Source: Paracrocinitomix mangrovi (GTDB taxonomy: Bacteria > Bacteroidota > Bacteroidia > Flavobacteriales_D > Crocinitomicaceae). From it: a DNA stretch of 64,000 nt. The first letter of the stretch is position 1, and each line of letters starts with the position of its first letter. The notes beneath the pieces were generated by a model, which was not told the DNA's origin, searched no databases, and worked only from the letters and a program-made list of their open reading frames with translations. The stretch covers positions 3,906,001 through 3,970,000 of the forward strand of contig NZ_CP091819.1 of NCBI RefSeq assembly GCF_019740355.2, given 5' to 3'. Position numbers and translations under genes: made by a program. Of the stretch, positions 55,695 through 64,000 are shown one piece after another.

Positions 55695-56156
55695 ATGCAG
55701 AAAGACGCAAGATTAAAATTTAATTGTCCTATTGATATTCACTCAATGCCAAAGTGTAAAGGTGGATTTCATTGCACACAGTGTGACAAAAAAGTTTTTG
55801 ATTATTCAAAAATGAATCTAGATTCTTTTGACAAATCTTCTGAAGAGAATAAAGAAATATCATCTTGTGGTGTTTATCAATCCTATCAGTTGGATGGCGT
55901 TTTTGGAGATTGGAGAGATAAGGTTAACAGGTATTATCGCAAAACAAAACGCAATGCTAAGTCAAGTAGGTTTAGCAAAACTGTAGTGCCATTTATTTCC
56001 TTGTTTGTCTTTATGGTTGGATGTGCCAATAAGCATGTTTGCGGTAATATGTGGGAAAAAGCACCTAGGTCAGATCGAAAAATGTACAAAGCCTATTACG
56101 AGTCCTTGGAAAGAGATACACTCAGATCAAATTCAAATGGGCAAGACCATTATTAA
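55695..56156 (+). CDS. Cys4 zinc-ribbon-like / TM / lipobox protein, copy 2
   Basis: 153 residues from MQKDARL at 55695 (earlier start at 55680 adds MRYQA). Cysteines at 11, 27, 30 and 58 (NCPIDI, HCTQCDKKVFDYS, SSCGVY) have the same spacing (16, 3, 28) as the protein at 42836-43357; an extra Cys21 is present. A basic stretch (YRKTKRNAKSSRFSK) precedes a hydrophobic segment (about 96-108) ending FMVGC (Cys110), and a short tail follows. It lies 36 bases after ald and ends with its stop codon overlapping that of the convergent lipoprotein gene. Confidence 0.72.
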   Translation: MQKDARLKFNCPIDIHSMPKCKGGFHCTQCDKKVFDYSKMNLDSFDKSSEENKEISSCGVYQSYQLDGVFGDWRDKVNRYYRKTKRNAKSSRFSKTVVPFISLFVFMVGCANKHVCGNMWEKAPRSDRKMYKAYYESLERDTLRSNSNGQDHY

Positions 56157-57037
56157 AATTGTTGTTTCCAGTCAATATTATTGATGCCAGATAAGCCTAA
56201 TGAAGTGGAGTTGTTGGTTTCTAATTTTCCACCCAAATAATAAATGGCCAATTTGTATTTAACCGGATCTGAAGGATTTTGATGCAAACCAATCATTGCC
56301 TCCTTTTTTGAATTATAGATTCCGTAATGTAGATCACTATTTATGCTTAATGCTTCATCACTATTTTCAGAATATATCATGTTGTAAGTATAGTTGTACA
56401 TTGCATGAAGGTCATTGTTTTGCGAAAACTGTAAATGAGTATAATTATAGTAGGCGTCAGATAAAATTACCGGGGATTCATTCAGTTTTTTACGAACTAA
56501 GTAGTAATGGTATTCAGTTGTCCACTGGTCATAAACATAATACCAACTAACTACATAAGCGGCCGTACCATTATTGCTGATGGCAATATTTGAGATACTT
56601 GCGCTACCGGAAGTGGGAACTGAAGCTGGAATCTCTGGAATTGCATATTCTACAGATGGACCATCAAAATTTAAATCTCCGTTGGCAAAATAGATGAGTG
56701 TATTTCCATCTTCACTCCAATCATAAGATTTAAGGTTATTTAAATTTGGAATATGCTTAATTAATTCATTCTTGTAATTGACAATTTCAATTGTATTTTG
56801 ATCTCTGATGTAGGCAAATTTTGTTGCATCAGGAGACATTCGTAGTTCCGTTTTCTCTACTTCAGGTGAATTTGTGATTTTTGCAGGATTGGATTCAAAG
56901 TCTGACATAAAATAGATGTCATTCTCATACAAATAAGAAATCATCCTAATGTCGTGAGATGCTTTGGGTAATACTGTTTCTTCCTTTTTACAGGAAATTA
57001 GCAGTAAAAAAACAGATATAACACCTATTACTTTCAT
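56153..57037 (-). CDS. surface-type lipoprotein with beta-propeller-like repeats
   Basis: 294 residues. Lipobox LLISC followed by CKKEET, i.e. lysine and two glutamates after the lipid cysteine, which fits the Bacteroidota signal for export to the cell surface. The body has several TolB/WD40-like repeats (MSPDATKFAYIRDQ, YDWSEDGNTLIYFANGD, ISNNGTAAYVVS), so a partial propeller. No catalytic motif. Tail-to-tail overlap of four bases with the Cys4 gene. Confidence 0.78.
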   Translation of the reverse strand: MKVIGVISVFLLLISCKKEETVLPKASHDIRMISYLYENDIYFMSDFESNPAKITNSPEVEKTELRMSPDATKFAYIRDQNTIEIVNYKNELIKHIPNLNNLKSYDWSEDGNTLIYFANGDLNFDGPSVEYAIPEIPASVPTSGSASISNIAISNNGTAAYVVSWYYVYDQWTTEYHYYLVRKKLNESPVILSDAYYNYTHLQFSQNNDLHAMYNYTYNMIYSENSDEALSINSDLHYGIYNSKKEAMIGLHQNPSDPVKYKLAIYYLGGKLETNNSTSLGLSGINNIDWKQQF

Positions 57038-57082
57038 AGTCTTGGAGTTAGCAAGTTATGAAAGTTGGAAGATATAGGAAAA

Positions 57083-58186
57083 TTAATATTTGAATTTCTT
57101 ACCTAAACCCGTTAATCTTAATTCGAAAAGGTAGTATGTGATTGTGGAAAAGACTATTGTAATAATTAGTGATAGAAAAGTTATACTAACATCAAAAAAG
57201 TTATTTATTTGAGGCGTTTGACCTGCTAAATAATGGTGTAACAAACCTGATATTATCTCATGAGACAAATAAATCATGTATGAAATTTTTGCTACAAACG
57301 AAAATATTTTGTTTGAAAGAAATTTTTCTGTTGCATCTCCTTTACTAATCAGTACAAATATCAGGAATAACCCATAAAACAACGTTAACATACTATGTGC
57401 TATTGAATCTCCAATAACACCTCCATTTCCTTTGATAACATATGTTAGATAGGCTAAAAAAAGTGCTACTATTGAAACACCAAGAATTTTTTTTCTTTTA
57501 CTAAAATAGTTTTGAATGGTTCCATTCAAATAAAAATGTGCTATTACCACACCAATTAATAGTGCATCCATTCGCATGGGTAACAAGACATAATCGCCCA
57601 GCTTTAATCCTAATAGTGGTTCCGAAATTTCCCGTAATACAGGAGATAGAAAAATGCCAATTATTGCAATTAAAATAGTTGTTTTTCTTTTAAACAGAAA
57701 TACAACAAAGGGCAAGATCATGTAAAATTGTTCTTCAATTGCTAAAGACCAAGTCACCGACAACCAATGTGATCCAAACCCCTCAATCGCCATATAAAAA
57801 TTTTGAATGTATAGGAGGTATGAATATGATGGGTAAAGATTGCCAATTAACCAGTCACTGGTATTTCCAAAAGTAGAATAAACCAGCATTAATAGAATAA
57901 TAAAGTAATAGGCAGGAAAAATTCTCAGTAGTCTTCTTATGTAAAAAGCTTTGAAGAAGTTTTTGGACCCTTTGTTAAATAATAGAATCCTTCCAATTAA
58001 AAATCCAGAAAGTACAAAAAATAAGTCCACTCCACTCCATGTCCATGAAAAGAAAGTGTTAATTTTTCTAGCGTATCCACCAAACATGTCACCGGATAAT
58101 TGACACACAACATAATGCCAAAACAATACTAAAAAGATAGCTATTGTTCTAAGACCATCTAAGCTTTTTATGTGATCTAATCTCAT
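57083..58186 (-). CDS. acyltransferase family 3 membrane protein (OafA/YrhL type)
   Basis: 367 residues with about ten transmembrane segments. The N-terminal HIKSLDGLRTIAIFLVLFWH carries the conserved R/H pattern of the acyltransferase-3 family, followed by LFFVLSGFLIGRILL and TWSLAIEEQFYMILPF, both hallmarks. Such enzymes O-acetylate or otherwise acylate surface sugars. It starts 11 bases after the stop of glyA in the same direction, close to the polysaccharide locus beginning at 60686, so a role in decorating that polysaccharide is plausible but inferred. Confidence 0.92.
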   Translation of the reverse strand: MRLDHIKSLDGLRTIAIFLVLFWHYVVCQLSGDMFGGYARKINTFFSWTWSGVDLFFVLSGFLIGRILLFNKGSKNFFKAFYIRRLLRIFPAYYFIILLMLVYSTFGNTSDWLIGNLYPSYSYLLYIQNFYMAIEGFGSHWLSVTWSLAIEEQFYMILPFVVFLFKRKTTILIAIIGIFLSPVLREISEPLLGLKLGDYVLLPMRMDALLIGVVIAHFYLNGTIQNYFSKRKKILGVSIVALFLAYLTYVIKGNGGVIGDSIAHSMLTLFYGLFLIFVLISKGDATEKFLSNKIFSFVAKISYMIYLSHEIISGLLHHYLAGQTPQINNFFDVSITFLSLIITIVFSTITYYLFELRLTGLGKKFKY

Positions 58187-58197
58187 TTAAAGATAGC

Positions 58198-59472
58198 CTA
58201 CCAATTAAATAAAGGTAGTGCTGCCATCAATTGATGAACGTCTCCTTTAACACCTTTTATAACAGCCTCATCATTTGGATTCATAATCACTTTGTCTATC
58301 ATTTCTACAATTTGAGGTATCTGATTCTCAGTAATCCCTCTGGTAGTGATAGCAGCTGTACCCAATCTAATCCCAGATGTAACAAAAGGAGATTGATCGT
58401 CAAATGGAACCATATTTTTATTGACAGTAATTTCTGCTTTAACCAATGCGTTTTCAGCATCTTTACCGGTAATATTTTTAGATCTCAGGTCAATTAACAT
58501 TGAATGATTATCAGTTCCTCCGGAAATGATTTTATATCCTCTGTTTACAAGTTCATCTGCCATAACTTTAGCATTCTTGATTACTTGCTCACCATAAGTT
58601 TTAAAATCATCTGACAAGGCCTCTTCAAAAGCTACTGCTTTTGCTGCAATAACATGTTCCAGCGGTCCACCTTGGCTTCCAGGGAAAACAGCAGAATCAA
58701 GCAAAGAACTCATCATTCTTAAATCTCCTTTGTTTGTTTTGATTCCCCATGGATTTTCAAAGTCATGGCGCAGCATAATAACACCACCTCTAGGACCTCT
58801 TAATGTTTTATGAGTAGTAGTAGTTACAATGTGACAATGGTCAAATGGATCTTTCAATAAACCTTTGGCAATTAATCCTGCGGGATGTGAAATGTCTGCT
58901 AAAATAACTGCGCCAACTTCATCAGCAATTTGTCTAACACGTGCATAATCCCAATCTCTTGAATAGGCAGAGGCACCAACAATGATCAGTTTAGGCTTTT
59001 TCTCTTTAGCAATTTGCTCCATCTGATCATAGTCAACATATCCCGTTTCTTTATTAACTCCATAAAAACAGTTTTCAAATCTTTTACCTGAAAAGTTTAC
59101 CGGAGAACCATGTGTTAAGTGTCCACCATGAGAAAGGTCAAATCCTAAAATCATATCTCCAGGATTAAGACAAGCTAATGTAACTGCGTAATTTGCTTGT
59201 GAACCTGCATGTGGCTGAACGTTTGCCCAAGTAGCACCAAACAATTTTTTTAATCTCTCAATTGCTAATTCTTCAACCTGATCAACAATTTGACATCCAC
59301 CATAATATCTTTTATGCGGCAATCCTTCAGCATATTTGTTGGTTAAAATAGAACCCATTGCCTGCATTACCTGATCACTTACAAAGTTTTCAGATGCAAT
59401 TAACTCAACACCTTCTTGCTGGCGTTTTCTTTCTTGTTCAATAAGATTAAAAATGGTAGAATCTGCTTTCAT
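58198..59472 (-). CDS. glyA: serine hydroxymethyltransferase
   Basis: 424 residues, cytosolic PLP enzyme interconverting serine and glycine with tetrahydrofolate. Motifs: [48 protein letters not shown], the [11 protein letters not shown] loop, [12 protein letters not shown] and the PLP lysine in [16 protein letters not shown] -7 element is seen just upstream. It is flanked by xrtF-related genes and an acyltransferase, to which it is not functionally tied. Confidence 0.97.
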   Translation of the reverse strand: MKADSTIFNLIEQERKRQQEGVELIASENFVSDQVMQAMGSILTNKYAEGLPHKRYYGGCQIVDQVEELAIERLKKLFGATWANVQPHAGSQANYAVTLACLNPGDMILGFDLSHGGHLTHGSPVNFSGKRFENCFYGVNKETGYVDYDQMEQIAKEKKPKLIIVGASAYSRDWDYARVRQIADEVGAVILADISHPAGLIAKGLLKDPFDHCHIVTTTTHKTLRGPRGGVIMLRHDFENPWGIKTNKGDLRMMSSLLDSAVFPGSQGGPLEHVIAAKAVAFEEALSDDFKTYGEQVIKNAKVMADELVNRGYKIISGGTDNHSMLIDLRSKNITGKDAENALVKAEITVNKNMVPFDDQSPFVTSGIRLGTAAITTRGITENQIPQIVEMIDKVIMNPNDEAVIKGVKGDVHQLMAALPLFNW

Positions 59473-59492
59473 GATTTATCAAAATTGTATTA

Positions 59493-59500
59493 CAAATATA
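59493..59500 (-). promoter_or_regulatory. -7 element of glyA
   Basis: TATATTTG on the minus strand, a full match to TAnnTTTG, 20 bases before the glyA start at 59472. A TTTG is present upstream (59514-59517) but only 13 bases away, closer than usual. Confidence 0.45.
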
Positions 59501-59517
59501 AGTCAGGTATTTCCAAA

Positions 59518-59973
59518 TCAACTACTGGGAATGTATTTAATTACCAACCAAACTATTAACACCGGTACAAATGATTGAGCCAGCATCATAATGGTATGGA
59601 TTACCTCATAAAGTTCAAATGAAAATCCGAAAATGTATCCTATTAAAAAAAGTACTCCTGAAATCCCAATCAGACCTGCATAAACGAGACTCATGGCTTT
59701 GAGGTGCTTTCTTTGTCCAAACGCATAATGGATAATCAGCAATGACAACCCTAAAAACAAAATGGTGAATGAAAATGTCATTATCCATTTAAAGATGACC
59801 ACTTCAGTAACTGTCCAGTCTAGCATAAAATTAAATTCAGAACGAGCCTGATTGATTCTACCTACAGTAAGGGTTTTATAAATCCAATTGGTGTTATAAA
59901 AGATGTATCCCCTTAAAAAACCAAGCAGAATAATACCAGTAATGGATAGTATAAGCTTAATCTTTTTTGGCAT
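59518..59973 (-). CDS. exosortase F system-associated protein
   Basis: 151 residues with about four hydrophobic segments, beginning KKIKLILSITGIILLGFLRGYIFYNTNW and ending VPVLIVWLVIKYI. Size, the FLRGYxFxNxNW-like motif and its position directly downstream of xrtF (17-base overlap) match the small membrane protein that accompanies XrtF in Flavobacteriales. Its biochemical role is not known; it is assumed to assist the exosortase. Confidence 0.85.
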   Translation of the reverse strand: MPKKIKLILSITGIILLGFLRGYIFYNTNWIYKTLTVGRINQARSEFNFMLDWTVTEVVIFKWIMTFSFTILFLGLSLLIIHYAFGQRKHLKAMSLVYAGLIGISGVLFLIGYIFGFSFELYEVIHTIMMLAQSFVPVLIVWLVIKYIPSS

Positions 59974-60502
59974 ATAGGCTGAACTTTTTGATATACCATA
60001 ACCAAAGAATTAGGATGATGGCGTAAACAAAAATAGTAAAGGTATATAGATGATTAAAATCAAGGTATTCGGGGTATTTGTCGTAAATCAATAATAAGGC
60101 ACAAACCCTGATAATATTAGCTAAATGTATAATCAGCATTCCCAACGGTACAAACCACATTTTTGCTTTCCATTTACCGGGAAAAGCCAAAATAAAAATG
60201 CTGAAAACAGCAAAAAGTTTGAATCCATTACATTCATCACCAATCATCACAGCCCTCAAATTACCTTCTGTAAGAAAAAGTAGAACGTGATCGCTTTCTA
60301 AATCTATAAAGGTTTCAACTCCGAATAATTGCATGAATTGCTGTGACAAATAGGCAATATTGTGATCTAGATGATAGTCCCAACTAGTATGTTCTGTTAT
60401 AAGGAAATAGTAGATAAGTAGCCAACTGATATACATTATACCGGCAAAGAACAAAAACTTGAAAATTGGATTCTTTAGATATTGAGTAAACTTATCTTTC
60501 AA
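59957..60502 (-). CDS. xrtF: exosortase family protein XrtF
   Basis: 181 residues, a membrane cysteine protease/transpeptidase of the exosortase type, which cleaves C-terminal sorting signals of exported proteins. The catalytic triad is visible: C91 (GDECNGFKLF), R132 (ANIIRVCAL) and H151 (FNHLYTF), set in about six transmembrane helices. It overlaps the XrtF-associated gene downstream by 17 bases. A promoter with TATCTTTG lies before it. No obvious sorting-signal substrate is encoded next to it. Confidence 0.92.
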   Translation of the reverse strand: MKDKFTQYLKNPIFKFLFFAGIMYISWLLIYYFLITEHTSWDYHLDHNIAYLSQQFMQLFGVETFIDLESDHVLLFLTEGNLRAVMIGDECNGFKLFAVFSIFILAFPGKWKAKMWFVPLGMLIIHLANIIRVCALLLIYDKYPEYLDFNHLYTFTIFVYAIILILWLWYIKKFSLYAKKD

Positions 60503-60525
60503 CTTCCTTTTTATTAAACTTTAGT

Positions 60526-60552
60526 CAAAGATAGTTATTTGAACAGCTTCAA
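60526..60552 (-). promoter_or_regulatory. promoter of xrtF (-33 TTG / -7 TATCTTTG)
   Basis: TATCTTTG at 60526-60533 on the minus strand and TTG at 60550-60552, separated by 16 bases; the start codon at 60502 follows after 23 bases. Confidence 0.55.
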
Positions 60553-60609
60553 TTGGTAGATTTTTCACTTTCATTCGTCCAAATTATAGTAATAGTAGGC
60601 TTTGTTGCG

Positions 60610-60617
60610 TATCTTTG
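60610..60617 (+). promoter_or_regulatory. -7 element of the polysaccharide locus
   Basis: TATCTTTG, a full match, on the plus strand, 68 bases before the autokinase start. Together with the xrtF promoter, it forms a divergent pair with the same -7 sequence. No clear -33 TTTG. Confidence 0.5.
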
Positions 60618-60625
60618 CACTGTCG

Positions 60626-60668
60626 AAACTTTTGGAGATTATATGCGTATCGCATAAAGATAAAGTTT
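60626..60668 (+). other. hairpin-forming leader before the tyrosine autokinase gene
   Basis: Between the -7 element and the start codon the leader can form an outer stem (AAACTTT 60626-60632 with AAAGTTT 60662-60668) and an inner hairpin (TATGCG 60642-60647, loop TAT, CGCATA 60651-60656). It could influence translation or processivity of the polysaccharide transcript, but no known leader family is recognised. Confidence 0.3.
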
Positions 60669-60685
60669 TGAATAGAAATTTTTAA

Positions 60686-63061
60686 ATGGCCGAAACACCC
60701 CATAAGTCTAATAAGTTAATAGATTCAAACGATTTAATGTTCGTTTGGAAGCTTTTTGCTAAGAATATTTTGATTCTTATTTTTGTTCCAATTTTAGCAT
60801 ATCTGGTTGGGTATGTATATACTCACCGGTTGTCAAACATATATGGTGCTAAGGCTCAATTACTTTTAAAATCTAACGAAACATATGATTACCAGGATCC
60901 CATCTACAAAGGTTTGGGAGCATATGGGGTGTACATGGACGTGCAAAATCAAATGCGAATTTTACGTTCTAAAGACTTGATCGGAGAGGTAATTGATAAA
61001 ATTGATATTGGAACTTCATATTATGTTGTTGGACGTTTGAAGAAACAGGAGGTTTTCGGAACCCTGCCATTCATTGTTGAAGTAGATGTGATTAATCCTC
61101 TGATCTATGAACAGGCCGTTGAAGTTGAAGTAATAGATAAAAACAGTTACTTGTTAAACTACAATGTTAGAGAAAATGAGTTTTCGATAGAAGGAAAATT
61201 CGATCAACCTCTAATTACGGATGATTTTCGCCTTAATTTAAAAAAACAGTACGAGTTTAATGACAACAATATTGGTACAATAATGTCATCAGATTATGAG
61301 GTGATTTTTCATTCAAGAAATTATCTGATTTCAAAGTTTCAATCAAGTTTGAAGATTGAAAATATTGAGCACACAAGTATTCTGGATGTCTATGTTACTG
61401 ATGAGCTGCAATACAGGGCAAAAGTTTTTCTGGATACGCTTACTTCAGTTTATATTGACTTTTCAAAAAGAGTTCAGTTAGAAGTTAACGAGAATACCTT
61501 AATGAATATTGAGAAACAGATTGATACTCTTCAGATATTTATCGAGGAAAAGGAAATGGAATTATTAAATTATCGAGATAATAATGCTATTCTAGATCCT
61601 ACAAAAGAAGGTGACCAATATTTTGATGAGTATATCAAATATTCTCAAGAAAAAAGAGAGCTAGAAAATCAGAAAAGTTCAATTCAAGCTTTAAAGGTTT
61701 ATTTGGAATCAACAGATGATTCTAGAATTTTACCCCCTTCATTCTATATTGAGGAGCGTGATTTTTATTTGCAGCAAGCTATTTCAGAGGTTAGATCATT
61801 GCAAGTAGATCTTGAAATTAGTTTAACCCATTCCACTGAAGAAAATGCCATTATTAGAAATCTCAAAAAGGAGATTTTGATGAAAAAGAGGGATATTATT
61901 AAGTATATAGAAAATCTGAAAAATGCATTAGATGATAGAATTGATAGTGCCACTCAATATATAGCAAGATATAAATACAATGTGAAATCAATTCCTCTTT
62001 CGCAACAAGGGATTTCTAATATTCAAAGAGAATTAGATGTAAATAACAAGATGTATATGTTCCTTTTGGAGAAAAAGACTAATACATTGATTGCGAGAGC
62101 CGGAATTATTCCTCAAGTAAGAATTTTAGAGACAACTTCAATGTTGGGTTCTATTCAGCCAAATAAGACAAAGCTTAAGAGGTTATTTATTTTAGGAGGA
62201 CTTATTGTTGCAATTTTAATAGCTTTTATCAGATTACTTTTTTTCCACAAAATATCTAATGTTCATGAATTAAAAGAAGTGAGTTCTCTAAATGTAATAG
62301 GAGGTATACCACTTGACAATAAACAAGGTGATGATATTGTAATTGATAAAAACCCAAAATCTCAAATAGCAGAGAGTTTTAGAAGTATCAGAACTAATCT
62401 TTCATTTTTATTAGATAATCAGAAGAAAGGAAATAAAATACTGGTTTCTTCTTATTTTCCGGGTGAAGGAAAAACGTTTTGCTCTGCCAATTTGGCAACT
62501 TTATATTCTAGGGCTGAGAAAAAAACGGTGATTTTAGATTTTGATTTACATAAACCTAAAATCCATAAAATGTTTGACCTTGAAAATACGAATGGAATCT
62601 CTAATTACATCATAGGAAAGTCAAATATTGAGGACATTATTAGAAAAGATGTAGGCCAAAATTTGGATGTTGTTACCGCAGGCCCTGTCTCTCCTAATCC
62701 ATCTGAATTAGTTGTTAAACAAAGAGTGAATGAATTAATAGATCATTTATCTGCTCAGTATGACTTTGTAATTATTGATACACCACCATTTGGGTTACTG
62801 AATGATACCATGGAATTGTCAAGACACGTAGATGTTTTTATTGTTGTATTAAATTCTAAGTACACAAGAAGAAGAGGGGTGAAACTCCTTGAGAATTTAT
62901 TATTGAAAAGTGAAAAAACTAATTTTGGTTTAATCTTAAATGGTATCAAAGAAAGTAAGTTAAAATACTATTATTCAAAGTACGCATACAAGTATACTTA
63001 TGGTTATTCATACGGGTATGGATACGGATACAGTAGTGAATATGGTGAAAAAAATGATTAG
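60686..63061 (+). CDS. polysaccharide co-polymerase / tyrosine autokinase (Wzc/BY-kinase type)
   Basis: 791 residues. A Wzz-type chain-length domain with transmembrane helices at about 25-45 and 500-520 and a long periplasmic coiled coil between; then a cytoplasmic BY-kinase: Walker A PGEGKTFCSAN, Walker A' VILDFDLHKPKIHKMF, Walker B FVIIDTPPFG. The tail is a dense tyrosine cluster (YAYKYTYGYSYGYGYGYSS), the autophosphorylation site that regulates export. It is the first gene of the export locus and is followed after seven bases by an ABC permease. Whether the pathway is Wzy- or ABC-dependent cannot be decided from one gene; the ABC genes next door suggest both may be present. Confidence 0.93.
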   Translation: MAETPHKSNKLIDSNDLMFVWKLFAKNILILIFVPILAYLVGYVYTHRLSNIYGAKAQLLLKSNETYDYQDPIYKGLGAYGVYMDVQNQMRILRSKDLIGEVIDKIDIGTSYYVVGRLKKQEVFGTLPFIVEVDVINPLIYEQAVEVEVIDKNSYLLNYNVRENEFSIEGKFDQPLITDDFRLNLKKQYEFNDNNIGTIMSSDYEVIFHSRNYLISKFQSSLKIENIEHTSILDVYVTDELQYRAKVFLDTLTSVYIDFSKRVQLEVNENTLMNIEKQIDTLQIFIEEKEMELLNYRDNNAILDPTKEGDQYFDEYIKYSQEKRELENQKSSIQALKVYLESTDDSRILPPSFYIEERDFYLQQAISEVRSLQVDLEISLTHSTEENAIIRNLKKEILMKKRDIIKYIENLKNALDDRIDSATQYIARYKYNVKSIPLSQQGISNIQRELDVNNKMYMFLLEKKTNTLIARAGIIPQVRILETTSMLGSIQPNKTKLKRLFILGGLIVAILIAFIRLLFFHKISNVHELKEVSSLNVIGGIPLDNKQGDDIVIDKNPKSQIAESFRSIRTNLSFLLDNQKKGNKILVSSYFPGEGKTFCSANLATLYSRAEKKTVILDFDLHKPKIHKMFDLENTNGISNYIIGKSNIEDIIRKDVGQNLDVVTAGPVSPNPSELVVKQRVNELIDHLSAQYDFVIIDTPPFGLLNDTMELSRHVDVFIVVLNSKYTRRRGVKLLENLLLKSEKTNFGLILNGIKESKLKYYYSKYAYKYTYGYSYGYGYGYSSEYGEKND

Positions 63062-63068
63062 ATTTTAA

Positions 63069-63920
63069 ATGAAGGACCAAGATTGGGATATTATTATTTC
63101 ACCAGATACAAGTAAAGGAACCTTTCAATTAAAGGAATTACTTCGTTATAAAGATTTGATTTTGCTATTTGTTAAAAGGGATTTTATTTCACTTTATAAA
63201 CAAACAATTTTAGGTCCTTTATGGGTGGTGATACAACCTGTACTTACTACTATTACTTTTTATGTCGTTTTTAATAAAATTGCAAAAATAGAGACTGGTG
63301 TTGATCCACTGCTTTTTTACATGTTAGGTGTTACTACCTGGACATATTTTGCCGATTGCATTAATAAAACTTCAGAAACCTTTATTGCTAATCAAAGTAT
63401 TTTTGGAAAGGTTTATTTTCCAAGATTGGCAACTCCGATTTCATTGGTTATTACGAACCTCATTAAGTTTGCAATTCAATTTGCGCTGTTCCTGTTGATT
63501 TACTTAGTTTTCTTTTTTGTCACTGAACAAGATTTGTCTCCGAATTTGTATTTATTATTAATCCCATTTCTCATCCTTTGTATGGCTGCTCTCGGATTGG
63601 GGGTAGGTTTGATTATAGCTTCAATGACTATCAAATACCGAGATTTAAGATTTCTGATTCAATTTGGAATCCAATTAGCCATGTATATTACGCCAGTTGT
63701 ATATCCTTTGAATGCTATAAATGCAGAGTCAAGATGGGTTCTACAACTGAATCCTATGACTAACATTATTGAATCCTTTAAAGTTGGTTTTTTCGGACTT
63801 GATTATGGAGTAATGGACTTTCCTTTTTTAGCATACAGTTTTGTTTTTGCATTTTGCATTTTATGGATAGGAATGAAGGTGTTTGGTAGAGTTGAACGAA
63901 CCTTTATGGATAGTATTTAA
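63069..63920 (+). CDS. ABC-2 type polysaccharide/polyol-phosphate export permease
   Basis: 283 residues, six transmembrane segments, with the ABC-2 signature LLFVKRDFISLYKQTILGPLWVVIQPV and the conserved LNPMTNIIESFKVGFFG near the C-terminus. It pairs with the ATPase that begins at 63925 to move O-antigen- or teichoic-type chains across the inner membrane (Wzm/TagG family). It starts seven bases after the autokinase stop. Confidence 0.93.
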   Translation: MKDQDWDIIISPDTSKGTFQLKELLRYKDLILLFVKRDFISLYKQTILGPLWVVIQPVLTTITFYVVFNKIAKIETGVDPLLFYMLGVTTWTYFADCINKTSETFIANQSIFGKVYFPRLATPISLVITNLIKFAIQFALFLLIYLVFFFVTEQDLSPNLYLLLIPFLILCMAALGLGVGLIIASMTIKYRDLRFLIQFGIQLAMYITPVVYPLNAINAESRWVLQLNPMTNIIESFKVGFFGLDYGVMDFPFLAYSFVFAFCILWIGMKVFGRVERTFMDSI

Positions 63921-63924
63921 GTCA

Positions 63925-64000
63925 ATGTCAGAGAAAGTATTGGAAGTTTCCAACATATCAAAACAATATCGTTTAGGTCAATTTGGTACAGGAACGTTGT
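63925..64000 (+). CDS. ABC transporter ATP-binding protein (Wzt/TagH type), N-terminal fragment
   Basis: An ATG four bases after the permease stop opens MSEKVLEVSNISKQYRLGQF followed by GTGTL and runs off the window. The V-S-x-x-Y-R-L-G-x-x-G-T-G-T-L start is typical of the ATPases of polysaccharide ABC exporters in this phylum. No ATP-binding motifs are inside the window. Confidence 0.8.
   Translation, partial: MSEKVLEVSNISKQYRLGQFGTGTL

Overview
The window looks like chromosomal DNA of a low-GC member of the Bacteroidota, most likely Flavobacteriales (possibly a Crocinitomicaceae-like lineage; the family is a guess). The support is: many type IX secretion (T9SS) genes (two PorE-like proteins, PorP/SprF barrels, PorX, a PorV2/PorU2-like pair, a protease with a T9SS sorting tail), a fused LpxC-FabZ, an XrtF exosortase with its partner, lipoproteins with acidic residues after the lipid cysteine, and -7 elements of the Bacteroidota type (TAnnTTTG). 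I see no rRNA, tRNA, CRISPR array, insertion sequence or prophage. No gene-free stretch exceeds about 210 bases; the largest gaps (36296-36505, 19146-19334, 25869-26052, 60503-60685, 22607-22761, 15165-15318) hold only promoters, hairpins or nothing recognisable.

Layout. 1-6696 (minus): the start of a secreted protein, then two tandem copies of a TPR-protein plus PorE-like OmpA-protein module. 6771-9741 (plus): M42 aminopeptidase, an ORFan behind a palindromic promoter region, and a DUF2130 protein. 9738-15164 (minus): a small lipoprotein and a 1540-residue thermolysin-family protease. 15319-17352 (plus): a sigma-54-type response regulator lacking its DNA-binding domain, and nadC. 17349-19145 (minus): acyl-CoA synthetase. 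19335-22606 (plus): ECF sigma factor, an anti-sigma/PorP fusion that seems to span both membranes, and a second PorP/SprF protein. 22762-25868 (minus): amidohydrolase lipoprotein and a polytopic membrane protein. 26053-35215 (plus): purL, a large unknown secreted protein, tatC, a DUF5686-like outer-membrane protein, and lptB with a membrane-anchored extension. 35212-36295 (minus): purS and pssA. 36506-43625 (plus): PorV2-like, PorU2-like, a Cys4/lipobox protein and a 57-residue GldL-like miniprotein. 43632-47253: VanX-like dipeptidase, CtlX-like hydrolase, a small barrel and two alpha/beta hydrolases. 47296-52439 (minus): efp, lpxA, lpxC-fabZ, lpxD and an HD hydrolase. 52471-56156 (plus): porX, tsaE, ald and a second Cys4/lipobox protein. 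56153-60502 (minus): propeller lipoprotein, acyltransferase, glyA, the XrtF partner and xrtF. 60686-64000 (plus): start of a polysaccharide export locus (tyrosine autokinase, ABC permease, start of the ABC ATPase).

The common theme is the cell envelope: lipid A (lpx genes), LPS transport (lptB), phospholipid (pssA), Tat export, T9SS secretion and its regulation (porX), surface polysaccharide export and exosortase. The most notable candidates are (1) the sigma/anti-sigma-PorP/PorP operon, which could carry an outer-membrane signal directly to RNA polymerase, (2) two separate proteins sharing an identical four-cysteine spacing followed by a transmembrane segment ending in a lipobox, (3) the LptB C-terminal extension, and (4) the tiny GldL-like protein downstream of the PorV2/PorU2 pair.
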